A stretch of DNA of 64,000 nucleotides from JAKAGZ01 sp963783855 (GTDB lineage Bacteria; Bacteroidota; Ignavibacteria; Ignavibacteriales; Ignavibacteriaceae): positions 558,001 through 622,000 of the forward strand of contig CAWAPE010000014.1 of assembly GCA_963783855.1 (NCBI GenBank). The letters run 5' to 3'. Made by a program: the position numbers and the translations under genes. The notes under the pieces were generated by a model. The model searched no databases, was not told the origin of the DNA, and worked only from the letters and a program-made list of their open reading frames with translations. Below are positions 17,701 to 27,613 of the stretch, piece after piece (within the stretch, counting starts at the first letter, position 1; each line of letters begins with the position of its first letter).

Positions 17701-17735
17701 CAATTTAAAACCTGTTCCGATTAATTGAACAGAAA

Positions 17736-18986
17736 TTATGCTGATTTTCTGTCAGCTTCAAGGTAAATCGGTTCATCGCCAGAATTTACCACATCTTTTG
17801 TAATAATGCATTTATCCACATTTTCTTTTTCGGGCAGGTCGTACATTATATCCAGCATTAAATCTTCTACGATTGATCTGAGTGCCCTTGCCCCGGTTTT
17901 TCTTTCCATTGCTTTCTTAACGATTGCTTCTACTGCAAACGGATCAAATTCAAGATCAACACCTTCCATCATAAAGAGTTTTTTATATTGTTTTAAGATC
18001 GCATTCTTTGGCTCTATAAGAATACTTCTAAATGCTTCTTCATTCAATGACTGTAATGGTGCGGCTACCGGAATTCTTCCGATCAGTTCAGGAATTAAAC
18101 CATATCGTAATAAGTCCTCGGGAAGTATGTACTGTAAAAGATCATCTTCTTTTTTCTTTGATTCTAAATCTGAATCAAAGCCCATACTGTTTTTATTAAT
18201 TCTTGAAGCGATAATTTTATCCATTCCATCAAAAGCACCGCCGACAATGAATAAAATATTCTTCGTATTAATATTAATTAAACTTTGCTCCGGATGTTTT
18301 CTTCCTCCTTTTGGTGGGACACCGGCAACGGTACCTTCTAGTATCTTTAATAGCGCCTGTTGAACACCTTCACCGGAAACATCTCTTGTTATAGAGGTGC
18401 TTTCTCCCTTGCGTGCTATTTTATCAATTTCATCTATGTACACAATTCCTTTTTGCGCCCTTTCCACGTTATAGTCAGCTGCCTGCAATAAATGAACAAG
18501 TACTGTTTCAACATCATCACCAACATAACCTGCTTCCGTTAATGTTGTTGCATCTGCAATAGCAAACGGAACATCAAGAATTTTTGCAAGAGTTTGAGCA
18601 AGCAGAGTTTTTCCAACCCCGGTTGGACCTATTAATAAAATGTTACTCTTTTCTATTTCAACATCATCAAGTTCAAAAAATGATGAATGTGTATTGATTC
18701 TTTTATAATGGTTATAAACTGCAACAGCAAGAGTTTTTTTAGCCCTTTCCTGACCAACCACATATTCATCAAGAGTTTTTTTAATGTTGTAGGGAGTATG
18801 TTCCTGCGAAAATTTTGATTTTGTATTTGTATAAGCAGCAAGATTATTTTTCAGAATATCAACGCTACTGCCGATACAAATGTCGCAAATGTAAACATCA
18901 GGGCCGGCAATCATGCTGCCAACTTCGTTTCCATCGCGTCCGCAAAATGAACATTTAACAATTTTTTGTCCCTGTTTCTTAGCCAT
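17736..18986 (-). CDS. clpX: ATP-dependent Clp protease ATP-binding subunit ClpX
   Basis: ClpX unfolds substrates and feeds them to ClpP. The 416-residue protein has the N-terminal zinc domain with C12, C15, C34 and C37, Walker A GPTGVGKT at 121-128, Walker B with D186-E187, and the pore and arginine-finger regions typical of the family. AGGAAG precedes the ATG. No clpP or tig gene is adjacent; instead it starts 8 nt downstream of a TPR protein gene, probably in one operon. Confidence 0.96.
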   Translation of the reverse strand: MAKKQGQKIVKCSFCGRDGNEVGSMIAGPDVYICDICIGSSVDILKNNLAAYTNTKSKFSQEHTPYNIKKTLDEYVVGQERAKKTLAVAVYNHYKRINTHSSFFELDDVEIEKSNILLIGPTGVGKTLLAQTLAKILDVPFAIADATTLTEAGYVGDDVETVLVHLLQAADYNVERAQKGIVYIDEIDKIARKGESTSITRDVSGEGVQQALLKILEGTVAGVPPKGGRKHPEQSLININTKNILFIVGGAFDGMDKIIASRINKNSMGFDSDLESKKKEDDLLQYILPEDLLRYGLIPELIGRIPVAAPLQSLNEEAFRSILIEPKNAILKQYKKLFMMEGVDLEFDPFAVEAIVKKAMERKTGARALRSIVEDLMLDIMYDLPEKENVDKCIITKDVVNSGDEPIYLEADRKSA

Positions 18987-18994
18987 AATACTTC

Positions 18995-20836
18995 CTAACT
19001 GGTTTTGTTCTTGAGTGTATTGATATTTTTTCTTGCTTCATCCAGGTATATCGAATTAGGAAAATCAGCAAGTAGATCCTGGTATGTTTTTATTGCTTTA
19101 GGGGCATTTTTCAGCCCAAATTGATATATTTTCGCTTTCAAATATAAGGCTTTATCTGAATAAATGTTTTTCTCTTTTTCGCCCGTTATTTGGGATAATT
19201 TCGAAATTGCTTTATTTAGACTATCTGTTGCTATATCCATTTCCGCGCTACGAATCCCGGCAATATTATTCAAAATAAACGCACGTGGATTTTTGGAAAT
19301 CTCTTCATAAATGCTTTCAGAATCGCTGAATTTCATCTGCGTTCTGAGAAGATCCGCATCAGCAAATTTTGCAAGATTTGCAGAATCATTTTTTGCCGTG
19401 TTCAATAGCAGTGATAATTCCAGGGCATCGTTAGCTGTATTGTCTTCCAAATCACCAATAATTTCAGCCAGTATATTTCTTGAATTATCAAATCTACCTT
19501 TATAAAAATCTATCTTTGCAAGATGATACCTGGCTATATTTTTTTTGTCAGAGCCTGTGCGCTTAAAATTTATAACTTTATTAAATATTATGGTAGCTTC
19601 ATCAAGATTGCCTTTACTAATTGAAATATTGCCAAGTTGTAAATATGCGTCTGCAACAATAGGTGAATTTGGTGACCGGGAAATTAATGTATTATAATAT
19701 TTCTCAGCTTCCCCGGGATTGTTCATTTTTTCAAAATAAAGATTTCCAATATTCAGATAAGCTTCATTTCCAACTTCTGTGTTAGGATATAGCTTTATTA
19801 TTTCTTTATAGGCTGAAACTATATTATCAATTTTTTCCTGTGGATATTCAGGTGAAATAAAATAAGGTTTCCAATTTTGTTTCAGAAATAAATCATCATT
19901 ATCCAGTGAAGCCTGCAGTGTTTTTGCGTATCCTAATTTTGCGTTTGCTGTAAAAGGCGAGCCGGGATAGTGTGTAATTATGTAATTGTAAACCTCTGCA
20001 GATTTTGAAAATTGTTTTTCAGAGAAAAGATAATGGGCAAACCTGATTAATACTCCCCCCTGGTTATTTTGCAGAGATTCTATATTCTTGTATAACTCAA
20101 AAGCTTTATCGTAATTTCCGGCTTCTTTATAGAGTGAAGCAAGCAGGCTTTCAATATTAATGTTATTATTATCCTGACCTTCAACTACGCTGATTGTTTG
20201 TTCAAGAGCTCCCGGTTTATTTATGTAACTCATTATCCTGCTATTTACAGAGTTTGCCTGTTCGGGAGCTGAAATGATAATTGAGCAATATTCCGCCGCA
20301 GCTTTTTTAAATTGCATTGTAAGTGCATAAAGATTTCCAAGATCATAAGAAAAATATTTAGGATTAGAAGATGCTGCCTTACCCTTTTGCAAAAATTCGA
20401 TAGCTTTCTCAAATGCTCTTCTTTCTATAGCATAGTTTGCCATTACCCGGTAACTAACTTCTTTATTGTCAACTTTTTCTGTTGCATTATCCCAGACTTC
20501 AAAAGCTTTATTTTCATTGCCCATTACGTAATAAGTTGAGCCGAGTAACCCGTAAAGATTAATATCCTGTGGCGAAGTTTTAATCCTGTTTTCAATTATT
20601 GAAATGGAAGAAGCATAATCTTTCAACTGGATGTAGGAATTATTCAGCGCAGTAAAAACCTGGTAGTTCCCGGGCTGCTTTTTGTATAATTCCTCATAGA
20701 TAGTTTTTGCTTTTTCGTACTGGCCCCCCTGCAGGAATGCCTGACCGAGAGCAAACCGGTTGCCGAAGTCATTTTGTTGTTGGGCAAGGAGAGTACTCCC
20801 CAGCATTATTATTATAATGAATGTAGTTTTAAGCAT
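18995..20836 (-). CDS. Secreted or envelope tetratricopeptide-repeat protein
   Basis: The 613-residue protein has a signal peptide (MLKTTFIIIIMLGSTLLAQ) and at least eight TPR-like helical repeats. Clear units occur around residues 25-60, 95-130, 240-290 and 350-430 (for example GNLYFEKMNNPGEAEKYYN). Such proteins scaffold envelope complexes; no enzymatic domain is seen. The function is unknown. It lies just upstream of clpX on the same strand and is probably co-transcribed with it. Confidence 0.75.
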   Translation of the reverse strand: MLKTTFIIIIMLGSTLLAQQQNDFGNRFALGQAFLQGGQYEKAKTIYEELYKKQPGNYQVFTALNNSYIQLKDYASSISIIENRIKTSPQDINLYGLLGSTYYVMGNENKAFEVWDNATEKVDNKEVSYRVMANYAIERRAFEKAIEFLQKGKAASSNPKYFSYDLGNLYALTMQFKKAAAEYCSIIISAPEQANSVNSRIMSYINKPGALEQTISVVEGQDNNNINIESLLASLYKEAGNYDKAFELYKNIESLQNNQGGVLIRFAHYLFSEKQFSKSAEVYNYIITHYPGSPFTANAKLGYAKTLQASLDNDDLFLKQNWKPYFISPEYPQEKIDNIVSAYKEIIKLYPNTEVGNEAYLNIGNLYFEKMNNPGEAEKYYNTLISRSPNSPIVADAYLQLGNISISKGNLDEATIIFNKVINFKRTGSDKKNIARYHLAKIDFYKGRFDNSRNILAEIIGDLEDNTANDALELSLLLNTAKNDSANLAKFADADLLRTQMKFSDSESIYEEISKNPRAFILNNIAGIRSAEMDIATDSLNKAISKLSQITGEKEKNIYSDKALYLKAKIYQFGLKNAPKAIKTYQDLLADFPNSIYLDEARKNINTLKNKTS

Positions 20837-20929
20837 TGACTAAAATTAGCAATATTAGAAAGGCTTGCAAGCCCTTTTTAGAGAAAGGAGCGAAAAACAT
20901 CGACTTGTGGCTTATATTGGCTTTGAGAA

Positions 20930-20963
20930 GACAAAAGCTTGCCCGTTTTAGGAAAAAACGGGC
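20930..20963 (-). terminator. Likely terminator of the TonB-like gene
   Basis: GCCCGTTTT (20941-20949) pairs with AAAACGGGC (20955-20963). A short T-run follows on the minus strand. It lies downstream of the TonB-like lipoprotein gene. Confidence 0.5.
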
Positions 20964-21028
20964 GAAAAGATTACTGAAATTTGACACAATCTAGAGAAAA
21001 CTATATCGGTTACTAATTGTGTTTCTTT

Positions 21029-21736
21029 TTATTTGTCCGCAAGTCTGAACACAACCGGGATAGCTATCTGTACTTTAACTGGAATTCCTTTTTGCATTCC
21101 CGGTTTAAATTTTACTTTTTTAATAGCGTTTGTCGCTGCTTGATCACAGCCGCCACCTATACCTTTTATGACTTCTGTTTTTGTAACATCGCCTGTTTTA
21201 TTAATATAAGCTGTTACATAAACTTTACCCTGTATGCCTGCTCTTCTCGCAATTTCCGGATAAACAATATTTTTCTGTATTGCCGCTATACCTCCAATTG
21301 GTTCGGGCATTTGATCTACTGAAACTTTGTATTCTGAGGAATAACTCCATTCAAAGTTATATTTAACCGGTTTATCATTCTTTTTTGCAATTGCAAAATT
21401 TTGTTTTGATAAAACATCTGTCATTATATCCGCAATTTTTTCATCTGGGGCATCCAATACAATAATTTTATCAAGGGACCCGGATTCATTGACGAATAAA
21501 CTCAGGTTATAACTTCCAATTCCATCAATTGCCAGGTCTTTGCCCCTAACTTCCTGATCGATTTGTTTATATAGTTTCTCACCATAATTTGAAGTAAAAA
21601 CTTCTTTGGGATTATCGATTTTACTGGCTGGTAAATAATTATTATCATTTAATTTAATTATCTTAACTTTATTACTTTTTTGATTGCATCCGATTACCAG
21701 GACACCGAATACAAAAAGTATAACTAATTTTCTCAT
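21029..21736 (-). CDS. TonB C-terminal domain lipoprotein
   Basis: The 235-residue protein begins with a lipoprotein signal (lipobox VIGC, Cys at 17). The C-terminal 95 residues match the TonB family fold (PEPIGGIAAIQKNIVYPEIARR, then GIQGKVYVTAYINKTGDV and VKFKPGMQKGIPV). It lacks the N-terminal membrane anchor of true TonB, so it may be a periplasmic TonB-like adaptor. It ends an operon with an ECF sigma factor and a small membrane protein, which suggests envelope-stress control. GAGG lies upstream of the ATG. Confidence 0.8.
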   Translation of the reverse strand: MRKLVILFVFGVLVIGCNQKSNKVKIIKLNDNNYLPASKIDNPKEVFTSNYGEKLYKQIDQEVRGKDLAIDGIGSYNLSLFVNESGSLDKIIVLDAPDEKIADIMTDVLSKQNFAIAKKNDKPVKYNFEWSYSSEYKVSVDQMPEPIGGIAAIQKNIVYPEIARRAGIQGKVYVTAYINKTGDVTKTEVIKGIGGGCDQAATNAIKKVKFKPGMQKGIPVKVQIAIPVVFRLADK

Positions 21737-21743
21737 AATAGCC

Positions 21744-22205
21744 TCATAATTTTGTTGATTTTATCACTATCTCATTTTCGTGCATTCCTTTAACTTCCGC
21801 CGTAGGTAGCGCATTTATTAATGATTCAATTGTCCTGCTTTGGTTTTCAAGTTTGCTGTTGATTTTTGCAAGATCATTTTTATAAGCGTTTGTTTCAGTA
21901 TAGTAAAACAAACCAATGAAAATGGAAATTATAACTGTAGCATAAACAAAAAGAGGTTTCATCTTTAGTCCTATAGACTTCTTCTTGTCAGGAAAAATTG
22001 TTTTTGCCAGAATATTCTTCTCGAGTTCCTGGGGAAATTCGGTCTGCATTTCGTTAGTTACTGATTTTAGCAGGTGATGTCCTTTAAAATAATTCCTTGC
22101 ATTTTCATTGTTAGAAAGTGAAAGAAATAAGATCGATTCACTGTTCTTATCCAGGTTATCATCAAAATATTCATCAATCATTTTAAATAATCCTTCCGAT
22201 TCCAT
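21744..22205 (-). CDS. Small single-span membrane protein, possible anti-sigma factor
   Basis: The 153-residue protein has an acidic N-terminal cytoplasmic part (about 1-85), one transmembrane helix near residues 84-102 (LFVYATVIISIFIGLFYY), and a short external coiled segment. It follows the ECF sigma gene by 12 nt, the usual place for an anti-sigma factor, but no zinc-anti-sigma motif (HxxxCxxC) is present. The assignment therefore rests on context and topology only. Confidence 0.55.
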   Translation of the reverse strand: MESEGLFKMIDEYFDDNLDKNSESILFLSLSNNENARNYFKGHHLLKSVTNEMQTEFPQELEKNILAKTIFPDKKKSIGLKMKPLFVYATVIISIFIGLFYYTETNAYKNDLAKINSKLENQSRTIESLINALPTAEVKGMHENEIVIKSTKL

Positions 22206-22217
22206 CGCGACCTCTTT

Positions 22218-22742
22218 TCATTTTAGAACTTTTGAAAATTTTAGCATGAGTTTTTTCCTTGCAAGATGTATCCGGCTTTTTACGAGTTTTTCATCAATGC
22301 CAATTATATCTGAAATTTCATCATAGCTTAATCCGCCAAATTCTTTAAGTACAAAAACTTCCTTTTGTTCAATCGGAATATTATCAAGCTCTGTTTCTAT
22401 CTTTTCCTTAAGATCTTTCAGCTCAATAATTTCTGCAACATCAAAATCAGATCCGATTTCCAATTCGTTAGCATCAGCTACTTCAAACTGGTCAACCTTT
22501 GTTCTCTTGCCTCTGTAATAATTAAAAGCTTCAAACTTTGCAGTCTTAAAAACCCAAATGTCTATTTTACTTTTGTCATTAATAGAATTATAATTTTCAA
22601 ACAATTTCAGGAAAACATTTTGTGTAATATCCTCCGCCGTAAGATTGTCAGAGGTCATTTTTAACAAATAATTATAGAGTCGCTTTTTCAGGCGGTTAAA
22701 AACAATTGTAAACTCAATTATATGGTCTTTTTTATTTTGCAA
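22218..22742 (-). CDS. ECF-type RNA polymerase sigma factor
   Basis: The 174-residue protein has sigma region 2 (RLYNYLLKMTSDNLTAEDITQNVFLKLFE, with the DITQNVFL core) and region 4 (IPIEQKEVFVLKEFGGLSYDEISDIIG with a helix-turn-helix). Region 3 is absent, as in ECF sigmas. No ATG is available before region 2, so TTG 22742 is taken as the start; this is uncertain. It leads an operon with the possible anti-sigma and the TonB-like lipoprotein. Confidence 0.85.
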   Translation of the reverse strand: MQNKKDHIIEFTIVFNRLKKRLYNYLLKMTSDNLTAEDITQNVFLKLFENYNSINDKSKIDIWVFKTAKFEAFNYYRGKRTKVDQFEVADANELEIGSDFDVAEIIELKDLKEKIETELDNIPIEQKEVFVLKEFGGLSYDEISDIIGIDEKLVKSRIHLARKKLMLKFSKVLK

Positions 22743-22959
22743 GATATCTTGAAAGCTTTCACTTAAATAGACACATCAAATATGTGAAAGTTGCTGACTT
22801 CCTCCGGATAAAATTCAATATAAATTTAACAGAAATTTTCAGACATAAAATATTAAATAAATGGTGATTTATAGCCTATAAACGGCATTTTCGGAGGTTG
22901 TTGTTCATTGATTAAAAGGGTATTCCTTTGTACTTTTAAAATCGCATTATTTAAGAGAT

Positions 22960-24102
22960 ATGAAAAATATTTTAATATTAGGATCAACCGGATCTATCGG
23001 GATAAACACACTAAATGTTGTAAGACAATTTCCCGATAAATTCAAAGTAGAGGCCCTTACAGTAAATACCCGCATTGATCTTTTGGAATCTCAGATAAAT
23101 GAATTTAATCCACGGCTTGTAGTTGTTAAAGATAACAATGCTGCCGCAGAATTACGAAAAAGGGTGGGCGATAAATGTAAGGTACTCTCCGGTGATGATG
23201 GATTATGCGAAGCGGCAGCGCAGTGCGAATATGATATACTCGTTGGTGCGATGGTCGGTTTTGCCGGACTTGCCCCAACTATAGAAGCAATTAAACGCGG
23301 CAAAAGAATTGCCCTGGCTAATAAGGAAACTCTTGTTGTTGCCGGTGAACTTGTAACATCATTATGCAGGCAGCATAATGCAGAGCTAATTCCAGTTGAT
23401 TCTGAACACAGCGCAATTTTTCAGTGCCTGATTGGTGAAGAAAAAAATGGAGTGGAAAAACTCATTCTTACCGCGTCAGGCGGACCGTTTTTGAATAAGG
23501 AAAAATCAGAGCTTGTAAATGTAACGGTAGACGAAGCGCTGAATCATCCCAACTGGAATATGGGAAATAAAATCACTATTGATTCGGCTTCAATGATGAA
23601 TAAAGGATTGGAAGTAATTGAAGCACACTGGCTGTTCGGACTTCCGAAAGATAAAATTGATGTTGTAATTCATCCGCAATCTATAGTTCACTCAATGGTG
23701 CAATTTGTTGATGGCTCAATAAAAGCTCAGATGGGTCTTCCTGATATGAAACTTCCAATTCAGTATGCGCTGGGATATCCCGAAAGACTTGGAAATAGTT
23801 TTGAAAGAACTAATCTTCCAAAGATAAATTCACTTACTTTTTTTGACCCTGATTTTGAAAAATATGAATGTCTTAAAATTGCCTTTTATGCTATGGAAAC
23901 GGGGGGGACATCACCCTGTATTATGAATGCAGCAAATGAAATTGCTGTTGATAAATTTTTAAACAAAAAAATTAAATTTTCACAAATACCGGAACTGATA
24001 CATAAAGCGCTCAGTAAAATGGGAAATCATAAATCACCGGACCTTGATGTGATTTATGAGTGTGATAAAGAAACAAGAAATTTTGTAACTCAATTGTTCT
24101 AA
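22960..24102 (+). CDS. dxr: 1-deoxy-D-xylulose 5-phosphate reductoisomerase
   Basis: Dxr (IspC) makes MEP from DXP with NADPH, the first committed step of this isoprenoid pathway. The 380-residue protein has the nucleotide-binding LGSTGSIGINTL at the N-terminus, metal and substrate residues in PVDSEHSAIFQC, the GGPF segment, and the NHPNWNMGNKITIDSASMMNK block. Length is normal. It is followed after 18 nt by rseP, the common bacterial order. The other MEP gene here is ispG. Confidence 0.96.
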   Translation: MKNILILGSTGSIGINTLNVVRQFPDKFKVEALTVNTRIDLLESQINEFNPRLVVVKDNNAAAELRKRVGDKCKVLSGDDGLCEAAAQCEYDILVGAMVGFAGLAPTIEAIKRGKRIALANKETLVVAGELVTSLCRQHNAELIPVDSEHSAIFQCLIGEEKNGVEKLILTASGGPFLNKEKSELVNVTVDEALNHPNWNMGNKITIDSASMMNKGLEVIEAHWLFGLPKDKIDVVIHPQSIVHSMVQFVDGSIKAQMGLPDMKLPIQYALGYPERLGNSFERTNLPKINSLTFFDPDFEKYECLKIAFYAMETGGTSPCIMNAANEIAVDKFLNKKIKFSQIPELIHKALSKMGNHKSPDLDVIYECDKETRNFVTQLF

Positions 24103-24120
24103 AGAGGAGAAAATCTTTTA

Positions 24121-25475
24121 ATGGATTATGTAATATATTTTGCGATAACTATAGGTATACTCGTTTTTATTCATGAGTTCGGACACTTTATTGCTGCAAA
24201 ATCCTGCGGTATGCGTGCTGAAGTTTTTGCTATTGGTTTTGGTAAAAGACTCTTCGGATGGAATAAAATTAATGGATTTACTTTTGGTGATTTGCCTAAG
24301 GATTTTGACGGTGGTGATCATACTGACTACAGGCTAAGCCTGCTTCCGCTGGGAGGTTATGTTAAAATTGCCGGAATGGTGGATGAAAGTTTTGACACCG
24401 AGTTTGCTGACAAGGCAGCCTGAGCCTTATGAATTCAGGGCAAGGCCTGTTTACCAGAAAGTGATTGTAATTACTGCCGGTGTTGCTATGAACCTGCTTC
24501 TTGCAGTAGTGGTTTTCTGGGGAGCTAATTATCTTCCAGGGCAAACAGGTAGTAAAGACAACTACCATAGGCTATGTGGAACCCGCTTCCAAAGCTGATT
24601 CTGCAGGATTTAAAACTGATGACAGGATTTTGGCTGTAAACGGAGTAACTGTTAAAAATTGGGAAGAGGTCGGGTCAGAAATTTTCATTAATACTCTCGG
24701 GGAAGATTTAACTGTAAAATTACAGAGAGATGGGAAAACAGAAGTATTAAATATTCCGCGTACTCGTATTCCTGATGGGGGCAAAAGATCATTTTTAATT
24801 CCGACAGGCATAAGAGCCCAGGTTGGTGATGTTTTAAAAGATTCTCCTGCATTGAAAGCCGGTGTAAAGTCTGGAGATATTTTATTAAGCATAAACAATA
24901 TCCCGCTTTATTCTGCTGAAGAAACTATTAAAGTAGTGGGAGAAAATAAAAATAAAACCGTTCCATTAAATGTATTACGAGGAAAGGACACACTAAATTT
25001 GAGTGTTACTCCGAGCAGTGAAGGCCTGATAGGAATACAAATCGGGCAGACATTTACAGGACCTGTTGAATACAAAACTTTCGGGTTCTTTGAATCGTTT
25101 GCACGTGGATGGGACCAGGTTGTTTATTTAACTGATCTCACATTTACAATGGTTAACAAAGTTATCGGTGGAAAAATTGCATTCGGAAAAGCTTTTGGCG
25201 GACCGGTTAAGATTGCAGAGTTTGCAGCCCAATCTGCTGAAACGGGAATTGCAACATTCCTGAACTTCCTTGCCTACCTGAGTTTAACGCTGGCTATTAT
25301 TAATATTTTGCCTTTCCCGGTATTGGATGGTGGTCACCTGGTAATAATTTTATTGGAAGGTGCTTTTAAGCGCGAGATCCCGATTAAAATAAAGATAGCT
25401 ATTCAGAATGTTGGTTTTGTTATTCTTATGCTGCTGATGGCATTTATAATTTATAACGATTTGATAAATTTATAA
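24121..25475 (+). pseudogene. rseP: Site-2 metalloprotease RseP, interrupted by two apparent +1 frameshifts
   Basis: RseP cleaves anti-sigma and other membrane proteins inside the bilayer. All parts are present but in three frames. Frame 1 (24121-24423) has the zinc site HEFGH. Frame 2 has the conserved ITAGVAMNLLLAVVVFW helix, and frame 3 (to 25475) has a PDZ domain and the PFPVLDGGHL motif. Removing one G at 24414-24415 restores K-QPEPYEF, and removing one G at 24548-24549 restores QTVVKTTTIGYVEP. The joined protein would be normal (about 450 residues), with GAGGAG before the ATG. Either recent mutation or sequencing insertion errors. Confidence 0.85.
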
Positions 25476-25492
25476 TAGAGCATGTACAAATT

Positions 25493-25522
25493 AAAAAGTC
25501 CCGCAATTGGCGGGACTTTTTT
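25493..25522. terminator. Bidirectional intrinsic terminator after rseP
   Basis: AAAAAGTCCCGC (25493-25504) pairs with GCGGGACTTTTT (25510-25521). A- and T-runs flank both sides. It serves rseP and the convergent gene at 25552. Confidence 0.9.
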
Positions 25523-25551
25523 AGTTTTAAAAACAAATGTAAACGGAATGA

Positions 25552-27372
25552 CTAATTATCAACAGTCGTCATCATTGCTAACTTTTCAATTTCCAGTATT
25601 AATTGGTGTAAAGTATTTTTACTTGCTTCCAGTTCACTTAGAATTTCTGATTTAGTCTCTTCGAACTTGTCTTTGATATTATTGAACAAATTATGGTAAT
25701 AATTTATCCCATCTTTCAGGTTATTCACAAAAGTTAAGAAATATTTTTCCTGTTTATCTGACATCGAGGTTTTTGCTTCCTCAATCCTGTTTTTCAGGTA
25801 ATCTATATAAATGTTTAATTCCTTTATAAACAAATTAGGCCGATCCGTTCTGGTTATAACGTTCAGCCGCCCGTAAATATGATCTGTGATTTCTTTTAAA
25901 CTCATTACTCTTGAAAAATATGCCATGTTTGGCCCGGGACAAACAGAGACACCCGTTCCTTCCCTTTTTGTACTTAAATCATTCTTCAGAAGTGCAGAAG
26001 TGCCTAGCCCAACGCATATACAGGATTTTTCTGTAATATTTTCAAATTCAATATTATGTTCGTCAGTGGCGAGCTTTTTTTCATCGAGTTGTTTTAGCTT
26101 TAAATATTGGTATTGCCTTGAAGCGGTACAAATATTTCTTTCGGTGAATTCTTTGTTATTGACTGCTATATATTCCTTGGGGCAGGGACTACCGGGTCTT
26201 CCTTTGGAGATTAAAGCCAGTTTTTCATTATCCTTTGTGTTACCCCTGAGGCTGTTAAATGGTACGCCTAAGGGCGAAATATTACTGAGGTATAAATCTT
26301 CCTCTTTTGCTTCAGCTAATTGAGTTAATGTAAATTCATCAACTGTGGTAGCTTCCGGCACCAAAAGAAAAGGAGTTCCCCATCCGACGGAATCAACCTT
26401 GTAATGATCTATTAAAAACTGATGTTCTTCTGCTGTACCGACACCGCCCTGTGCTGTTAATTTTATAGGTAATTCTGCTTTAGGAATTACCCGGCCTTTA
26501 ATAGAAAGCGCTTGAACATAAATTTCATGGAGTACCTTGGTAAGCTCATTTCTTTTATCGTTGAACTCTGCCAGAATTGGCCCGAGCAGATAGCCATCAG
26601 TTGCGAAAGCGTGTCCACCACAATTTAAACCCGATTCAATTCTGTATTCAGAAACCCATAGTCCTTTTTTTGCTAAAAACTTTCCCTGGATAAAAGCTGA
26701 CCTGTAATCGCTTACTTTTAAAACTATTTTCTTTTTGATGTTTCCATTTTCATCGGGATAAAAATCCTCAAATTGAGTCAGGTAGGTGTACAGCCTTGGA
26801 TTCATTCCGGCTGAGAAAACGATTGAAGAATTTAAATTACTGTTTGCATAACCTCTCAACGCGGCGTGTGCATCATTATATTCTACTGGCAATTTCTCAT
26901 CTTTCCTGTAATTTTCCTTATCCAGTTTTGTCATTATATTTACATCAATACTTCCCATCGACAGGCTTTCATTTATCCAGTTCTTTATCTCAGTTAAACT
27001 AAAATTTTCAGTTAATTTTTTAAATTCCTGTTTAATGGATGAATACTCAGGCAGCATATTTAGATATTCTTTCAGTGCATTTCCTTTCTCATCGGCGCTT
27101 TCCTTTAATTCTTCAAACTTTTTTTCTGCAAGTGAGCGAATTAAATTCAGGTATGATGTAATTCTCCTGGCTCTGAAGTCTTCAGTCTTTTCTGTTATCT
27201 CTTCATAAGGGATTTCATACTTCCCGCAGTACACTTTTCTTAATCTTTCAAGAAGCATGTCATCGACCAGGGAAATTACGGAATCAACCCCGTACTGAGA
27301 AACTTTTAACGGGGTATCAATTGTAAACCCGATTCCCATTACAGGTATGTGAAATGAATGAGCTTTTGTCAT
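25552..27372 (-). CDS. Cys-rich protein of unknown function, possibly flavin TIM-barrel related
   Basis: The product has 606 residues from ATG 27372; an in-frame TTG 18 nt upstream is less likely. I do not recognise a named family. The centre has glycine motifs seen in nitronate monooxygenase or FabK-like FMN barrels (ESGLNCGGHAFATDGYLLGP, then TAQGGVGTAEEHQFL and SVGWGTPFLLVPEAT). The later part has clustered cysteines (SPCPKEY, NICTASRQYQ, SCICVGLGTS, VCPGPNM) that could bind a metal or Fe-S cluster, and the C-terminal ~110 residues are a charged coiled coil. The gene stands alone. Confidence 0.6.
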   Translation of the reverse strand: MTKAHSFHIPVMGIGFTIDTPLKVSQYGVDSVISLVDDMLLERLRKVYCGKYEIPYEEITEKTEDFRARRITSYLNLIRSLAEKKFEELKESADEKGNALKEYLNMLPEYSSIKQEFKKLTENFSLTEIKNWINESLSMGSIDVNIMTKLDKENYRKDEKLPVEYNDAHAALRGYANSNLNSSIVFSAGMNPRLYTYLTQFEDFYPDENGNIKKKIVLKVSDYRSAFIQGKFLAKKGLWVSEYRIESGLNCGGHAFATDGYLLGPILAEFNDKRNELTKVLHEIYVQALSIKGRVIPKAELPIKLTAQGGVGTAEEHQFLIDHYKVDSVGWGTPFLLVPEATTVDEFTLTQLAEAKEEDLYLSNISPLGVPFNSLRGNTKDNEKLALISKGRPGSPCPKEYIAVNNKEFTERNICTASRQYQYLKLKQLDEKKLATDEHNIEFENITEKSCICVGLGTSALLKNDLSTKREGTGVSVCPGPNMAYFSRVMSLKEITDHIYGRLNVITRTDRPNLFIKELNIYIDYLKNRIEEAKTSMSDKQEKYFLTFVNNLKDGINYYHNLFNNIKDKFEETKSEILSELEASKNTLHQLILEIEKLAMMTTVDN

Positions 27373-27613
27373 AGTAAAGTTACTTTCCAAATAGTTTCTA
27401 ATTCTAATTATATTTCAGGCAATAATTTAAGGTATAAATATACCCATATAATCACAATAATTTATACCCTTTATTTGACTCTTTTTTATAATCGTGGGAT
27501 AATAGCTTAATTAAAAGGTTTTAGCAACAGGTAATGCGGCTAAGCCGCAGCCGAAAACAAGAACGACAAACAAAAACAGAATTATCGATGATTTAGTACT
27601 GCTCTGGCAAATT

